64,000 bases of DNA from Mycolicibacterium sp. MU0050 (GCF_963378085.1 NZ_OY726395.1:4216001-4280000), one strand, 5' to 3'. Numbered from the stretch's first letter, positions 55,253 to 63,997 are shown. A program made the numbers and translations. Notes: a model not told the origin generated them from the sequence alone.

Positions 55253-55792
55253 TCAGGTTTCATCCTCGGGCGGGTAGGTGATCCGGCTGCCCTCGACGCG
55301 GGCGAAGGAGGTCAGCTCGTGCATCCGGGAGCTGGTCTTGGACAGGATCTCGACCACCGGCACGCCGCGCACCGACAGCGCGTCGGCCACCAGTGACCGG
55401 TGGCAGCGCCACGGCACCGCCTCGGCGCACATGATCGCCGTGCGTCCGGCCACCGCCCCGGCGATGAGTTCTTCGACGGCCCGGGCGAATTCGGGCGTCT
55501 GCATGTAGTCGGCGTAGCCGCGGAAGCTCTTGTTGCGCCAGGCGCTGTTGGGCGAGTCCTTGCGGGCATGCCGCAACCCGCCGAGGGCGGGCATGGGCAC
55601 GTACTCGAGGCCGGCCGCGGGCAGGGTCTGCGCCAACTCGTCGGCGTTGAACTGGGGATTGTGCCGGGACCGCGGAATGGTCCGGATGTCGGCCAGGCGG
55701 CGGATCTCGTAGCTGTTCAGCAACCCGATGAACTCGTCCGGGGCCAACGTCGAGTGCCCGACGGTGAAGATGGTGTCCGTGGTCCAGCCCAT
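55253..55792 (-). CDS. DUF488 family protein
   Basis: This DUF488 protein has 179 residues. The family's marks are IFTVGHSTLAPDEFIGLL, RLADIRTIPRSRHNPQFNAD, YVPMPALGGLRHARKDSPN, and AIMCAEAVPWRCHRSLVADAL, with the conserved Cys-Ala-Glu and Cys-His. The fold is known but the biochemical role is not; the conserved Cys and His suggest an enzymatic or nucleic-acid-related function. ATG 55792 is divergent from the lipoprotein gene. It is typical mycobacterial backbone. Confidence 0.92.
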   Translation of the reverse strand: MGWTTDTIFTVGHSTLAPDEFIGLLNSYEIRRLADIRTIPRSRHNPQFNADELAQTLPAAGLEYVPMPALGGLRHARKDSPNSAWRNKSFRGYADYMQTPEFARAVEELIAGAVAGRTAIMCAEAVPWRCHRSLVADALSVRGVPVVEILSKTSSRMHELTSFARVEGSRITYPPEDET

Positions 55793-55876
55793 GCCGCAGG
55801 GTATCCGCGGCTACGGCTTCGTAACCATCATTAGCCACAGGTTTAACTCCTGCACCAGCCCGGGTACCGTGAGGCC

Positions 55877-56428
55877 ATGCTCTCCAGGCTGGCGATGGCC
55901 GGCACCGCGCTGCTGGCCACGTTTGCGTTGGTCAGTTGCAGCAACGTCACCGACGGCGAACCGGCGTGCCCTGGCTGCGGCACCCACGCCGAGCCGGAAT
56001 TCCCCACCACCCGCCCCCCGGTGACGCCGCCGACGACGACGACGCCACAACCCGGCCCCACCGCGACGGCCGCCCCGCCGTCCGGCGCCGAGACCCTGCC
56101 CGCCAACGAGCAGGGCTACGTCTTCGTCCAGACCAAATCCGGCAAGACCCGCTGCCAGCTCAACACCGAGGCCGTGGGCTGCGAATCGCAGTTCGAGAAC
56201 TCCCCCGACGTCGACGGCCATCCCGCCAACGGCGTCAACGTCACCTCGGACGGTTCGGTGCGCTGGATCCTGGGCAACCTGGGCAACATCCCGGCCGTCA
56301 CGCTCGACTACCGCGATTACACCGCGCAGGGTTGGGACATCGCCGCCAGCGCGGAGGGCACCCGTTTCACCAACCGGTCCACCGGCCACGGCATGTTCGT
56401 CGCGGTGGAAGGTGTCGAGACCTTCTGA
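55877..56428 (+). CDS. Lipoprotein, possibly LpqJ-like
   Basis: This 183-residue protein has a lipoprotein signal (MLSRLAMAGTALLATFALVSC, lipobox LVSC with Cys20 or so), a Pro/Thr-rich linker (TTRPPVTPPTTTTPQPGPT) and a C-terminal globular domain (GYVFVQTKSGKTRCQLNTEAVGCESQF, seen in part) with two more Cys that may pair, then VRWILGNLGNIPAVTLDY and GHGMFVAVEGVE. The size and place near iniC recall M. tuberculosis lpqJ, which lies beside iniC there; that match is from memory. It is anchored to the outer face of the cell membrane. Confidence 0.82.
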   Translation: MLSRLAMAGTALLATFALVSCSNVTDGEPACPGCGTHAEPEFPTTRPPVTPPTTTTPQPGPTATAAPPSGAETLPANEQGYVFVQTKSGKTRCQLNTEAVGCESQFENSPDVDGHPANGVNVTSDGSVRWILGNLGNIPAVTLDYRDYTAQGWDIAASAEGTRFTNRSTGHGMFVAVEGVETF

Positions 56429-56447
56429 CCCACCTACGCTGGACAGC

Positions 56448-57380
56448 ATGGATTTCCGCGTATTCGTCGAACCTCAGCAGGGCGCCAGCTACTCCGATCA
56501 GCTCGCCGTCGCCAAAGCCGCAGAGTCGCTGGGATATTCGGCGTTCTTCCGGTCCGACCACTACCTGGCGATGAGCGGCGACGGGCTGCCCGGACCCACC
56601 GATTCCTGGGTCACGCTGGCCGGGCTGGCGCGCGAGACCAGCACCATCCGGCTGGGCACCATGGTGAGTTCGGCCACCTTCCGCCACCCCGGACCGTTGG
56701 CCATCTCGGTGGCCCAGGTCGACGACATGAGCGCCGGGCGCATCGAGCTGGGCCTGGGCACCGGCTGGTTCGAGGCCGAGCACACCGCCTACGGAATCCC
56801 GTTCCCGTCCCTGCGCGAACGCTTCGACCGCCTCGCCGAGCAGCTCGACATCGTCACCGGGCTGTGGGCCACCCCGACCGGCGAGACGTTCGACTACGCC
56901 GGCACCCACTACACCGTCGCGGACTCGCCGGCGCTGCCCAAGCCGGTGCAGGCCCCGCACCCGCCGATCATCATCGGCGGCAAGGGCGCCAAGCGCACCC
57001 CCGCGCTGGCGGCCGAACACGCCGCGGAGTTCAACGTGCCGTTCGATTCGCTGGAGGTCATCAAGACCCAGTACGGCCGGGTCGCCGAGGCGGTCGCCGC
57101 CGCCGGACGCGACGCGGACTCCATGACCTACTCCGCGTGCTTCGTGGTGGCCGCCGGCCGCGACGACGCCGAGGTGGCCCGCCGGGCCGACGCCATCGGC
57201 CGTGAGCTCGACGAACTGCGCACCAACACCCCGTTGGTCGGCACCCCCGATGAGATCGTCGACCGGCTCGGTCCGTTCGCCGAGGCGGGGGTGACGCGGG
57301 TCTACCTGCAGGTGCTCGATCTGGCCGACCTCGATCATCTGGAACTGTTTGCCGAAGGTGTCGTCGCGCAGCTGCGCTGA
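56448..57380 (+). CDS. LLM-class F420-dependent oxidoreductase
   Basis: This 310-residue luciferase-like protein begins at ATG 56448 (MDFRVFVEPQQGASYSDQL). Family marks are ESLGYSAFFRSDHYLAM, TIRLGTMVSSATFRHPGPLA, DDMSAGRIELGLGTGWFEAEH, and PIIIGGKGAKRTPALAAEHA, which fit the F420-binding TIM barrel. The substrate is unknown. A GxGAKRT phosphate-binding loop is typical. It lies between the lipoprotein and a Thr-rich membrane protein on the same strand and belongs to the backbone rather than the catabolic island. Confidence 0.9.
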   Translation: MDFRVFVEPQQGASYSDQLAVAKAAESLGYSAFFRSDHYLAMSGDGLPGPTDSWVTLAGLARETSTIRLGTMVSSATFRHPGPLAISVAQVDDMSAGRIELGLGTGWFEAEHTAYGIPFPSLRERFDRLAEQLDIVTGLWATPTGETFDYAGTHYTVADSPALPKPVQAPHPPIIIGGKGAKRTPALAAEHAAEFNVPFDSLEVIKTQYGRVAEAVAAAGRDADSMTYSACFVVAAGRDDAEVARRADAIGRELDELRTNTPLVGTPDEIVDRLGPFAEAGVTRVYLQVLDLADLDHLELFAEGVVAQLR

Positions 57381-57392
57381 GGCAGCGCGCGT

Positions 57393-57398
57393 TACTAT
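57393..57398 (+). promoter_or_regulatory. -10 element of a probably leaderless gene
   Basis: TACTAT ends eight bases before the GTG at 57407, with no ribosome site between. The same spacing and a near-identical element (TAGTAT, 59566-59571) precede the paralogous gene at 59580. Transcription would start at or next to the GTG. Confidence 0.55.
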
Positions 57399-57406
57399 CG
57401 GAGCCC

Positions 57407-58033
57407 GTGGCCCGCAACGACAATCCTGACGAGTTTTACAGCGACCCCACCCAGGCCGCCAACTACGGCGGCGGCAGCGGCGGCCAGGCCTACAGCGAGG
57501 TGCCGCCCGAGCAGACTGCCGGTTACGGCTATCCGGCCGATTACCAGACCGGATACGGGACCGAGTACCAGACCGGATACGCCGCGGCGCCCGAGCCGCC
57601 GACACCGTGGTACCGCAAGCCCGCGGCACTGGTCGCCCTCGGCGCGGCGACCGCGCTGATCCTGGCGCTGGTCATCTACGCCATCGTGCAGCTCGCGGGC
57701 GGGTCGTCGACCCCGACCGGGGAGACCACCACGACCACCACGACCACCACCGAGGCGCCGACCGAAACCGGCGGCACGCAGGTTCCCGCGCCGGTCGAGA
57801 CCCAGACCGTCACCGAGACGCCGACCACCACGGCCGCACCGCCGCCGGAGGAGACCACCACCGAGGCGCCGACGGAGACCACCACCACCGAGCCGCCGAC
57901 GGAGACCACGACCACCACCACGGAGGCGCCACCCACCGAGACGGTCACCGAGACCGAGACGGTGCGGCCCACCTGGACCCGCCCCACCCTGCCGACGCTG
58001 TTCCCGCGCCCGGGCGGCGGCGAGGGTCAGTAG
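57407..58033 (+). CDS. Thr-rich single-pass membrane protein
   Basis: This 208-residue protein has a Gly/Tyr-rich cytoplasmic N-terminus with short repeats (DYQTGYGTEYQTGY), one membrane segment at about residues 72-93 (LVALGAATALILALVIYAIV), and a long extracytoplasmic tail of Thr, Glu and Pro (EAPTETTTTEPPTE type). The end, TRPTLPTLFPRPG, resembles TRTLFPNGS of the protein at 59580, so they are paralogs. Tails of this type are often glycosylated in mycobacteria. It converges with iniC and overlaps its end by seven bases. Function unknown; a cell-envelope role is likely. Confidence 0.82.
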   Translation: MARNDNPDEFYSDPTQAANYGGGSGGQAYSEVPPEQTAGYGYPADYQTGYGTEYQTGYAAAPEPPTPWYRKPAALVALGAATALILALVIYAIVQLAGGSSTPTGETTTTTTTTTEAPTETGGTQVPAPVETQTVTETPTTTAAPPPEETTTEAPTETTTTEPPTETTTTTTEAPPTETVTETETVRPTWTRPTLPTLFPRPGGGEGQ

Positions 58034-59520
58034 CCGCGCGCGGCGAACATGGCCACCAGCGCCTCGGCGCTGCGCACGGCCGCCCGGCAGGCACGGGTGG
58101 TGAACGGGTCGTTGAGCGGATGCTCGGCCCGGCGGCGCCACCGCTGGGCCGCCGCGAACGCCGCCCGCGGCCCGTCGTAGGGCTCCTCGGGGGTCAGCCC
58201 CAGGCGACTGGCGGCGTCGGTGCCCGAACCGCCGATGATCCGGCGCAGCGACACGATCTCGTCGTCGTTCAAAGTGGTTGGCCGCGAACGTAGTTGGCTC
58301 AGCAGCCGTAGTTCCTCGAAGGCGTGCGTGTCGGCCAGCAGCGGATCGATGTCGGCGATGATGTACGGCGTCGCCCGGATCGGGTGCACCTCGACGAATC
58401 GGCGCAACGCCAGCATCGCGGTGTGCGCCTTGAGCTGTTCGGAGCGCTGCGCGAACTGCTGATCGATGACGTCCCGCAGCGCCACCAGGCCGCTGCGCTC
58501 GAGCAGTTCGTCGGCCAGGCCCACCGAATCGGTGACACCGGAACGCAACACCGCGATCGAGATCCGGATGCCGAACATCCCGAACCGGTCCAGCAGGGCC
58601 GCCCTGGTCGCGGCGTCGACGGGCAGCGAGTCGTCCTCCCGCACAAAGCGATCGACGCTGAGCATGGCCTTGTTCAGCTCCGCGGCGTCGGTGCCGGCGA
58701 GCTTCTCCAGCGCCACGAACTCGCTCTGGCGCAGGGTTCGCGCGGTCAACGCCAGCAGCCCGGACACCGGCACGACGGCCTGACAGATGCCCGTCTTGTC
58801 CATCTCGCGGGTGAACCGCTGCGCGACGTCCTTCGCCGAGAGCATCGCGTCGATCCGGCCGGCGCCGATCTCGTCGGCCCGCGAGGCCACCCCGATCACC
58901 CCGAGCGCGCCCGCCGCGCCGCCGACCAACTCGCCGATCTGCTTGAGCAGCGCGATGTCCGCGGCGTTGAGGGTCCGCAGCAGGAACACCACCGCGTCGA
59001 CGCGCGGCACGCCGTCCTCGGGCACCAGCAGCCGCAGCGTCCGCTCGGAGACGTCGCGGGACAGCGACGACGTCCCCGGCGTGTCGATGATGGTGGTGTC
59101 GATCAGTTCGGTGGCGGGCCACTCCACGTCCAGGCCGGCGACCTCGGCGGGGTCGAGGGCGGCGAGGTCGAACGTCAGGCCGCCGTCCTCGGCGTCCCTG
59201 CTGATCGGGACATTGGCGCGGCGGCCGCCGTAGTAGTTGGCGGTGACCTTCGGGGTGGGGCCGTGCCGGAACCACGTGACGATCCGGGTGGCCTCGGTGG
59301 CATCCGTGGGGGCGATGTTCTCCCCGACCAGCGCGTTCACCAACGTCGACTTGCCCGCCTTGAGCGTTCCGGCCAGGGCGATGCGGATCGGCTGGTTGAG
59401 CTGCCAGCCGATCCGGTTGAGCTCGTTGAACACGTCCGGGCGCTGCCGATAGGCGGGTTCGCCCTGGTAGGCGCGGATTGTGCCGCCCAAGATCGCGCGC
59501 ACCTGATCGCTCGTGCTCAT
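58027..59520 (-). CDS. iniC: IniC, dynamin-like GTPase
   Basis: This dynamin-like GTPase of 497 residues is induced by isoniazid and ethambutol in M. tuberculosis with iniB and iniA. The P-loop is ALAGTLKAGKSTLVNALVG, G2 is in APTDATEATRI, G3 is TIIDTPGTSSLS, and the G4-like segment is GVASRADEIG. The helical stalk follows. Here it is not directly behind iniA: a plus-strand gene (59580-60044) stands between them, so iniC needs its own promoter in the 59 bp before it or read-through from iniA. It probably remodels membranes under envelope stress. Confidence 0.92.
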   Translation of the reverse strand: MSTSDQVRAILGGTIRAYQGEPAYRQRPDVFNELNRIGWQLNQPIRIALAGTLKAGKSTLVNALVGENIAPTDATEATRIVTWFRHGPTPKVTANYYGGRRANVPISRDAEDGGLTFDLAALDPAEVAGLDVEWPATELIDTTIIDTPGTSSLSRDVSERTLRLLVPEDGVPRVDAVVFLLRTLNAADIALLKQIGELVGGAAGALGVIGVASRADEIGAGRIDAMLSAKDVAQRFTREMDKTGICQAVVPVSGLLALTARTLRQSEFVALEKLAGTDAAELNKAMLSVDRFVREDDSLPVDAATRAALLDRFGMFGIRISIAVLRSGVTDSVGLADELLERSGLVALRDVIDQQFAQRSEQLKAHTAMLALRRFVEVHPIRATPYIIADIDPLLADTHAFEELRLLSQLRSRPTTLNDDEIVSLRRIIGGSGTDAASRLGLTPEEPYDGPRAAFAAAQRWRRRAEHPLNDPFTTRACRAAVRSAEALVAMFAARGY

Positions 59521-59565
59521 CGGGTCATTGAGTTTACGGGCCGCGCCGTCACGCGGGTTCGCGGC

Positions 59566-59571
59566 TAGTAT
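59566..59571 (+). promoter_or_regulatory. -10 element of a probably leaderless gene
   Basis: TAGTAT ends eight bases before GTG 59580, as in the copy before 57407. The following bases (CGGCGCCC against CGGAGCCC) are also almost the same in the two. Confidence 0.55.
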
Positions 59572-59579
59572 CGGCGCCC

Positions 59580-60044
59580 GTGGCTGACGACGACCGATCC
59601 GACGAAGTGCCCTGGCATCACAACTCCAACGTGGTGATCGCGGCCGGTGTCGCCGGCGTGGTCCTGATCGCCGCGCTGGTGGTCACGGTCGTGCGGATGT
59701 CCGACCAGTGGAGCAAGCCCACGGAGACCATCTACCGCACCACCACCTGGACCCCGGACCCCACCACCACGTCCCGGCAGCGGCAACCGTTCGTGGTCAC
59801 CCCGTCGGAGTCGACGACGTCGTTCACCACCAGCGTGCCGTTGTCGACCACGGACATCGGCGTCCCGCCGCCCATGGAGACCACGGAGACCAGTGAGTCG
59901 GAGACGTCGGAGACCTCGACGACCACCACCACCACGACGAGGACGACGGCCGCCGAAGACACCGACGAGGCCACGACGACCACCCGGAAACGCCCGCGGC
60001 TCAACCAAACTCGGACGCTGTTCCCCAACGGCTCGCGCGACTAA
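59580..60044 (+). CDS. Thr-rich single-pass membrane protein, paralog of 57407
   Basis: This 154-residue protein has an acidic N-terminus (MADDDRSDEVPWHHNSN), one membrane segment at about residues 19-39 (VVIAAGVAGVVLIAALVVTVV), and a Thr/Ser/Glu-rich outer tail. It ends RLNQTRTLFPNGSRD. It lies between iniC and iniA on the other strand and overlaps the end of iniA by four bases. In M. tuberculosis iniA and iniC are adjacent, so this is an added gene. It may be a partner of the GTPases at the membrane; this is inference from position and the repeat of the arrangement. Confidence 0.82.
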   Translation: MADDDRSDEVPWHHNSNVVIAAGVAGVVLIAALVVTVVRMSDQWSKPTETIYRTTTWTPDPTTTSRQRQPFVVTPSESTTSFTTSVPLSTTDIGVPPPMETTETSESETSETSTTTTTTTRTTAAEDTDEATTTTRKRPRLNQTRTLFPNGSRD

Positions 60045-61897
60045 CGCGTCGGCGCGCGCAGCTTCTCGATGTTGTCGCTGACCTGGCCGAGAATGTTCAG
60101 CTGCCGCTGCAGCTCCCGGACCCGCGCGTTGCGTTCGTTCTCCTCGAGCTGCGCCGAGGCGATGGTGGCCTGCAACGACTCGTTGAGCGAGCGGGTGGTC
60201 TGGTTGGCGATCTCGCGGTAGTGGTCGCGCAGCTGACGCTGGATGCCCTTGAGCCGGTCGCGGGATTCCTTGCCCACCGCGAACGACACGTCGTCGACGA
60301 ACCGGCGCACGTTGGTCTTGGCCTCGGTGCGCACGCGCATCATCCGGTTGTCCATGTCCTCCCGGTAGGACTTGCGGCCCAGCAGCAGACCGGCCCCCAA
60401 CGAGATCGGGTTGAACATGCCCAGGCCGGCCACCGAGGTGAGCATGCCGAACATCAGCACGCCGCCGTAGGAGCCACGCATGCTGGTCAGCGCCTTGTGC
60501 CCGATCCCGATCGGCTGGGCCTCCAGCCGCGCCAGCGACTTCAATCCGTCGAAGCCGGCGCCCATCTCGCGGGCACTGACATGCGGCATCTTCACCGCGT
60601 CCAGGCCGGCCTCGACGAACGTCCGCGCCACCTCCTGGGCCAGCGCCTCGGCCCGCTGGTACGCCCAGACGAAGTTGTCGCCGACGGCGGTGGCGACGGC
60701 GTCCTCGACCTCGGTGCCGATCTCGGCCCAATGCTGGGTGGGGTCGCACGAGTCGATGACGCCCTCGGTGTGGGCCACGATAGCCCGGAAGCGCGCCCGC
60801 AGGTCGTGGTCGACGTCGGCGGTCAGATCGGCGATCCCGTCGTTGAGCACCTGCTGCCACAGCGCGGTGTGCTGCAGCGCGTCCTGCGCCTCCTGCTTGC
60901 GTCGCTCGAGGTCCTCGGTGAGGCGACGCACGTCCTCGGGATCGTTGATCGCCGACAGCTCGGCGTTGACCGCCAGCGTCAAATGCTCTGCGGCCGAACT
61001 GAGTTCGGCCAGCACCTGATCGCGCACCCGGTCGTTCTCCCGGGACAGCACCTGCTCGGAGAGGAACCGGACGATCGCCGGGAAGTTCGACTCCTCGTTG
61101 AGTTCCTTGTCGTTGAGCTGCACCGCGTGGCTGCGCAGCAGCGCCGAGGCGGGGATCATCGGGATCGGCATCCCGGCCCGCTGTAGATGCGCGGTGTTGG
61201 TCTCCACGATCTGCCGCCAGTACGGGTACAGGTCGGTCTTGGTGGCGATCACCACCCCCACCGGGCAGATCTCGTAGGCCTGGCGGATGAACCGCATCTC
61301 CGGTTCGGTGAATTCCTGGCTGGTGTCGCTGACCATCAGCATCGCGTCGGCGTCGGGCAGCAGGCCCAGCGTGGCCGACAGGTGGGGCTGCCCGTGACCG
61401 CCGACGCCGGGAGTGTCGACGAAGGCCAGGCCGCCCTTGAGCAGCGGGCTGGGGGCGCTGACCTCGACGCGCAGCACCTCGCGGCCGCCGGCCTGCGGCG
61501 CGCGCCGCAGATCGTGCTTGATGTCGTCGATCGGGATGGGGATGACCTCGGGTTCGGTGCCGCCGGGCGCGGGGGCGACCACCAGCCGCGCCGACGGCTG
61601 CTCGCCGTAGGTGACGATGGTGACCAGGGCCGTGGTCTCGTCGTCGCCGACGCGCGCCACCGGCATGTTCAGCAGGGAGTTCAGCAGCTGGCTCTTGCCC
61701 TGTTTGAGCTGCCCGGCGATGACCACCCGGATCTGCGGGTCGCCGATCCGGGCGCGCGCGGTCGCCAGGCGCTGCCGCAGGTCGGCGCGGTCGTTGAGCT
61801 CCGCGATCGCGCTGGTGTGGTCGATCAGCTCGACGATCACCTTCACCCGGCGCGGATCCGGCGCCTGATTCGCCGGCGCGCTGTTGGCCTGTGTCAC
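60041..61897 (-). CDS. iniA: IniA, dynamin-like GTPase
   Basis: This bacterial dynamin-like protein of 618 residues has the P-loop VVIAGQLKQGKSQLLNSLL, G2 in GDDETTALVT, G3 FVDTPGVGGHGQ, and G4 VVIATKTDLYPYW. The long helical stalk follows, with a hydrophobic membrane-binding loop around GVLMFGMLTSVAGLGMFNPI, then a C-terminal coiled coil (ASAQLEENERNARVRELQRQ). IniA of M. tuberculosis remodels membranes and supports tolerance to isoniazid. It is 87 bp behind iniB, consistent with one operon. ATG or GTG 61897 gives MTQANSAPANQ. Confidence 0.95.
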   Translation of the reverse strand: MTQANSAPANQAPDPRRVKVIVELIDHTSAIAELNDRADLRQRLATARARIGDPQIRVVIAGQLKQGKSQLLNSLLNMPVARVGDDETTALVTIVTYGEQPSARLVVAPAPGGTEPEVIPIPIDDIKHDLRRAPQAGGREVLRVEVSAPSPLLKGGLAFVDTPGVGGHGQPHLSATLGLLPDADAMLMVSDTSQEFTEPEMRFIRQAYEICPVGVVIATKTDLYPYWRQIVETNTAHLQRAGMPIPMIPASALLRSHAVQLNDKELNEESNFPAIVRFLSEQVLSRENDRVRDQVLAELSSAAEHLTLAVNAELSAINDPEDVRRLTEDLERRKQEAQDALQHTALWQQVLNDGIADLTADVDHDLRARFRAIVAHTEGVIDSCDPTQHWAEIGTEVEDAVATAVGDNFVWAYQRAEALAQEVARTFVEAGLDAVKMPHVSAREMGAGFDGLKSLARLEAQPIGIGHKALTSMRGSYGGVLMFGMLTSVAGLGMFNPISLGAGLLLGRKSYREDMDNRMMRVRTEAKTNVRRFVDDVSFAVGKESRDRLKGIQRQLRDHYREIANQTTRSLNESLQATIASAQLEENERNARVRELQRQLNILGQVSDNIEKLRAPTR

Positions 61898-61984
61898 CGT
61901 GTCTCCCTCACGTCACGTCCACCGTAAGCCGCCGATGCGGCGGGGACCCGAAGGTCCCCGCCGCTCCGGCGCGTAGGTGTCGAA

Positions 61985-63076
61985 TCAGAAACCGAGCATG
62001 CTGTTGCCGGATCCGAGCGACGCCTCGTGGCCGGTGTCGAGCGCACTGTTGGTCGCCGAGGTCTCGCGGCTGTTGTCGAACAGCGAGGCGCTGTGCTCCG
62101 ACGAGTTGTCGTACACCTCGGTCTGCGAGTGATCCGAGTAGTCGGCCACCGACGTGGTGGTCGTCGTGGCGACCTCGGTCTGGGTGTACACCGAGGTGTC
62201 CGACGAGTTCCCGCTGCCCGCGTTGCCGCCCACCTGGGTCTGGTCCCCGCCGACGACGTTGCTGGTGGTCTTGTCGCTGACGATGACGATGCCGCCACCG
62301 CCGGCGTTGCCACCCTGGGTGCTGTCGCCGCCCAGGCCGATGTCGATCAGCCCGCCGCTGCCGCTGCCGGCGTTACCGCCGTGGCCGCCGCTGGCGTCGA
62401 CGTCCTGGAAGACCGGGCCCTCGTTGTCGGTGATCACCGAACCGCTGCCGGTGTTGGTGACGCCGTCGTCGTCGATGCGGCCGTCGCCGATGTTGACGTT
62501 GGAGCCGCTGCCGGCCCAGACGTCGCCGTTGAGCACGTCGTTGTTGTTGCCCAGGACGGCCCCGTCGCCGGTGACGATGTCGCCGCGATTGTCCCCGTCG
62601 ATCACCACGGCGCCGTCGGTGGCGGTGGTGGTGGTCTTGTTGCCCAGGGTGATGTCACCGAAGCCGAGGTTGAACGCACCCTGCTGGGCGTTGGCGCCGG
62701 CGTCCTGGTTGGGGCTCATGATCGGGGTCTGGTTGTGGCTGGCCAGGTCCGTGTTGTTGTGGCTGGCCAGGTCGGTGTCCGGGGCGAACGTCGGCGACGG
62801 CGCCCAGGTCGGCGACAGCAGGTTGGCCGCGGCCGAGTAGTCGTTGGCCGGGGAGAAACCGTAGTGGTTCGATACCGCCCGCTGCAGGCCGACGACGGGG
62901 TCGCCGCCGCCGAGCATCATGCTCGGCACCGCGGTGGCGGCCACGGTCGACAGCTGGGCGGCGGACAGCCCGGCCAGGCCGGCGTCGCGCATGGCCGCCT
63001 CGGGGGCGGCGACGAATGAGCGAGCCGCATCCTCGTCGCGGAACAGGTTCAGGATCCAGTCGATCACGTTGATCAT
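61985..63076 (-). CDS. iniB: IniB, Gly/Asn/Asp-rich envelope protein
   Basis: This 363-residue protein has an N-terminal helical domain of about 75 residues (VIDWILNLFRDEDAARSFVAAPEAAM, seen in part; LSAAQLSTVAATAVPSM) and then a low-complexity region rich in Gly, Asn, Asp, Ser and Thr (GGNAGSGSGG, GDNRGDIVTGDG). This is the IniB layout; its exact role in the envelope-stress response is not known. The N-terminal domain is shared with the upstream gene at 63351. It begins the iniB-iniA unit; a control region with TTAGGGGATT lies 134 bp upstream. Confidence 0.93.
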   Translation of the reverse strand: MINVIDWILNLFRDEDAARSFVAAPEAAMRDAGLAGLSAAQLSTVAATAVPSMMLGGGDPVVGLQRAVSNHYGFSPANDYSAAANLLSPTWAPSPTFAPDTDLASHNNTDLASHNQTPIMSPNQDAGANAQQGAFNLGFGDITLGNKTTTTATDGAVVIDGDNRGDIVTGDGAVLGNNNDVLNGDVWAGSGSNVNIGDGRIDDDGVTNTGSGSVITDNEGPVFQDVDASGGHGGNAGSGSGGLIDIGLGGDSTQGGNAGGGGIVIVSDKTTSNVVGGDQTQVGGNAGSGNSSDTSVYTQTEVATTTTTSVADYSDHSQTEVYDNSSEHSASLFDNSRETSATNSALDTGHEASLGSGNSMLGF

Positions 63077-63185
63077 CGTCGTGCCTTTCGGTCATCCGCC
63101 GGGCGTTCCGGCGATCTGGCAACAACGTTATGGATTTCCCAGACCCCCGGAAACGGGGCACAAACCCGTGCTGCGGGGCGCCCGA

Positions 63186-63279
63186 CTAGGGGTGCAGGCC
63201 CCCGTGCCGTTAGGGGATTAGGGGGTGACCGGGGGTGGCTGCGGGCCATACGGGGTCCGCCGCTCGAACCACCCCTAGC
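63186..63279. promoter_or_regulatory. iniB control region with TAGGGG repeats
   Basis: The region holds CTAGGGGTG (63186-63194) and its inverted copy CACCCCTAG near 63269-63278, and TTAGGGGATTAGGGG from 63210. The ten bases TTAGGGGATT recur at 63988-63997, upstream of the Rv0340-like gene. This suggests a shared operator for the ini regulon (IniR is the known regulator in M. tuberculosis, but its site is not something I can confirm here). Confidence 0.5.
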
Positions 63280-63306
63280 GCATCCCATTTCCACAGGTGA
63301 ACACGA

Positions 63307-63339
63307 AAACCGCCGACAACGCGACGTTGTCGGCGGTTT
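63307..63339 (-). terminator. Intrinsic terminator after the Rv0340-like gene
   Basis: A perfect 15-bp stem (AAACCGCCGACAACG and its complement, 3-nt loop) lies 11 bases after the stop of the gene at 63351. On the minus strand it is followed by TTTTCGTG if the last stem bases are counted, giving a short T run. It separates that gene from iniB. Confidence 0.72.
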
Positions 63340-63350
63340 GGGGGCGGGGG

Positions 63351-63881
63351 TCAGAACAGATCGAAGCCCGGCGCCTCGTCGGCGGGACCCTGCGCGCCCG
63401 ACATCGGCGAATCGATGACGCCCTGGTCCCAGCTGACCGGCTCCGCAACGTCGGCATCCCCGACGGCCGCCAGATCCGGCTCGTCGATCAGGTCGGAGAC
63501 CTGGCTGAACTGCGCCGCATCCGCGACGGCCGGCACCTGCGGGCTGTCGATGACGCCCGCCGGCACGTCCTCGAAACCGGCGAGACCGGTCTCCGGGACC
63601 GGCGGCGCAAACGCGTCGAGACCGTCGAAGGCCTCCACGGCCTGGGCGGCCGCTCCGCTGGTCCACACGCTGTCGTCGATCGGTACCGCGGTGGCACCGA
63701 AGGACGGGGTGGCCATCGACAGCGAGTCCGACACCACCGGGATGAGATTGTCGACATCGACGCTGGTCACATTGGCCAGGTTGGCGTCGGCGAGGGTGCC
63801 GGCCGGGTCGGCGGCATACCGCGCGGCCACCTCGGGATCACGCACCAACGACATCACGAAGTCGAGCAACTCGTTGGCCAT
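63351..63881 (-). CDS. Rv0340-like protein with IniB-type N-terminal domain
   Basis: This 176-residue acidic protein has an N-terminal domain (NELLDFVMSLVRDPEVAARYAADP, seen in part; ANVTSVDVDNLIPVVSDSL) that aligns with the start of IniB, and an Asp/Ala/Pro-rich remainder without Cys. Its size and place directly upstream of iniB match Rv0340 of M. tuberculosis, which precedes iniB there; that synteny is from knowledge of that genome. Both genes have TTAGGGGATT upstream, so they are probably induced together, although a terminator stands between them. Function unknown. ATG 63881 follows GGGGAGAA. Confidence 0.85.
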   Translation of the reverse strand: MANELLDFVMSLVRDPEVAARYAADPAGTLADANLANVTSVDVDNLIPVVSDSLSMATPSFGATAVPIDDSVWTSGAAAQAVEAFDGLDAFAPPVPETGLAGFEDVPAGVIDSPQVPAVADAAQFSQVSDLIDEPDLAAVGDADVAEPVSWDQGVIDSPMSGAQGPADEAPGFDLF

Positions 63882-63987
63882 GACGCGGTTCTCCCCTGCG
63901 GCGATATCTCACGGAAATGTTGATCCAAGATTAGCCAGCGCGGCATCGGGCGGGATCGGTGCCGAACCCACTACGACCGCACCTCCA

Positions 63988-63997
63988 TTAGGGGATT
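63988..63997. promoter_or_regulatory. TTAGGGGATT site before the Rv0340-like gene
   Basis: This is a ten-base identity with the site at 63210-63219 before iniB. It lies 107 bp upstream of the start at 63881, against 134 bp for iniB. The window ends three bases later, so more of the site may be cut off. Confidence 0.45.

Noticed and set aside
57727..57960. ACC/GAG-rich repetitive DNA
   Set aside because: The repeats are Thr, Glu and Pro codons of the extracytoplasmic tail, not an independent DNA repeat or CRISPR array.
57395..59275. A 626-codon open frame on the minus strand overlapping the Thr-rich gene and iniC
   Set aside because: It is Arg/Gly/Ala-rich without motifs and is explained by high GC in the phase opposite to two well-supported genes.
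59565..60860. A 431-codon minus-strand frame across the iniA end and the 59580 gene
   Set aside because: Its composition is that of a shadow frame, and the overlapping iniA frame has clear GTPase motifs.
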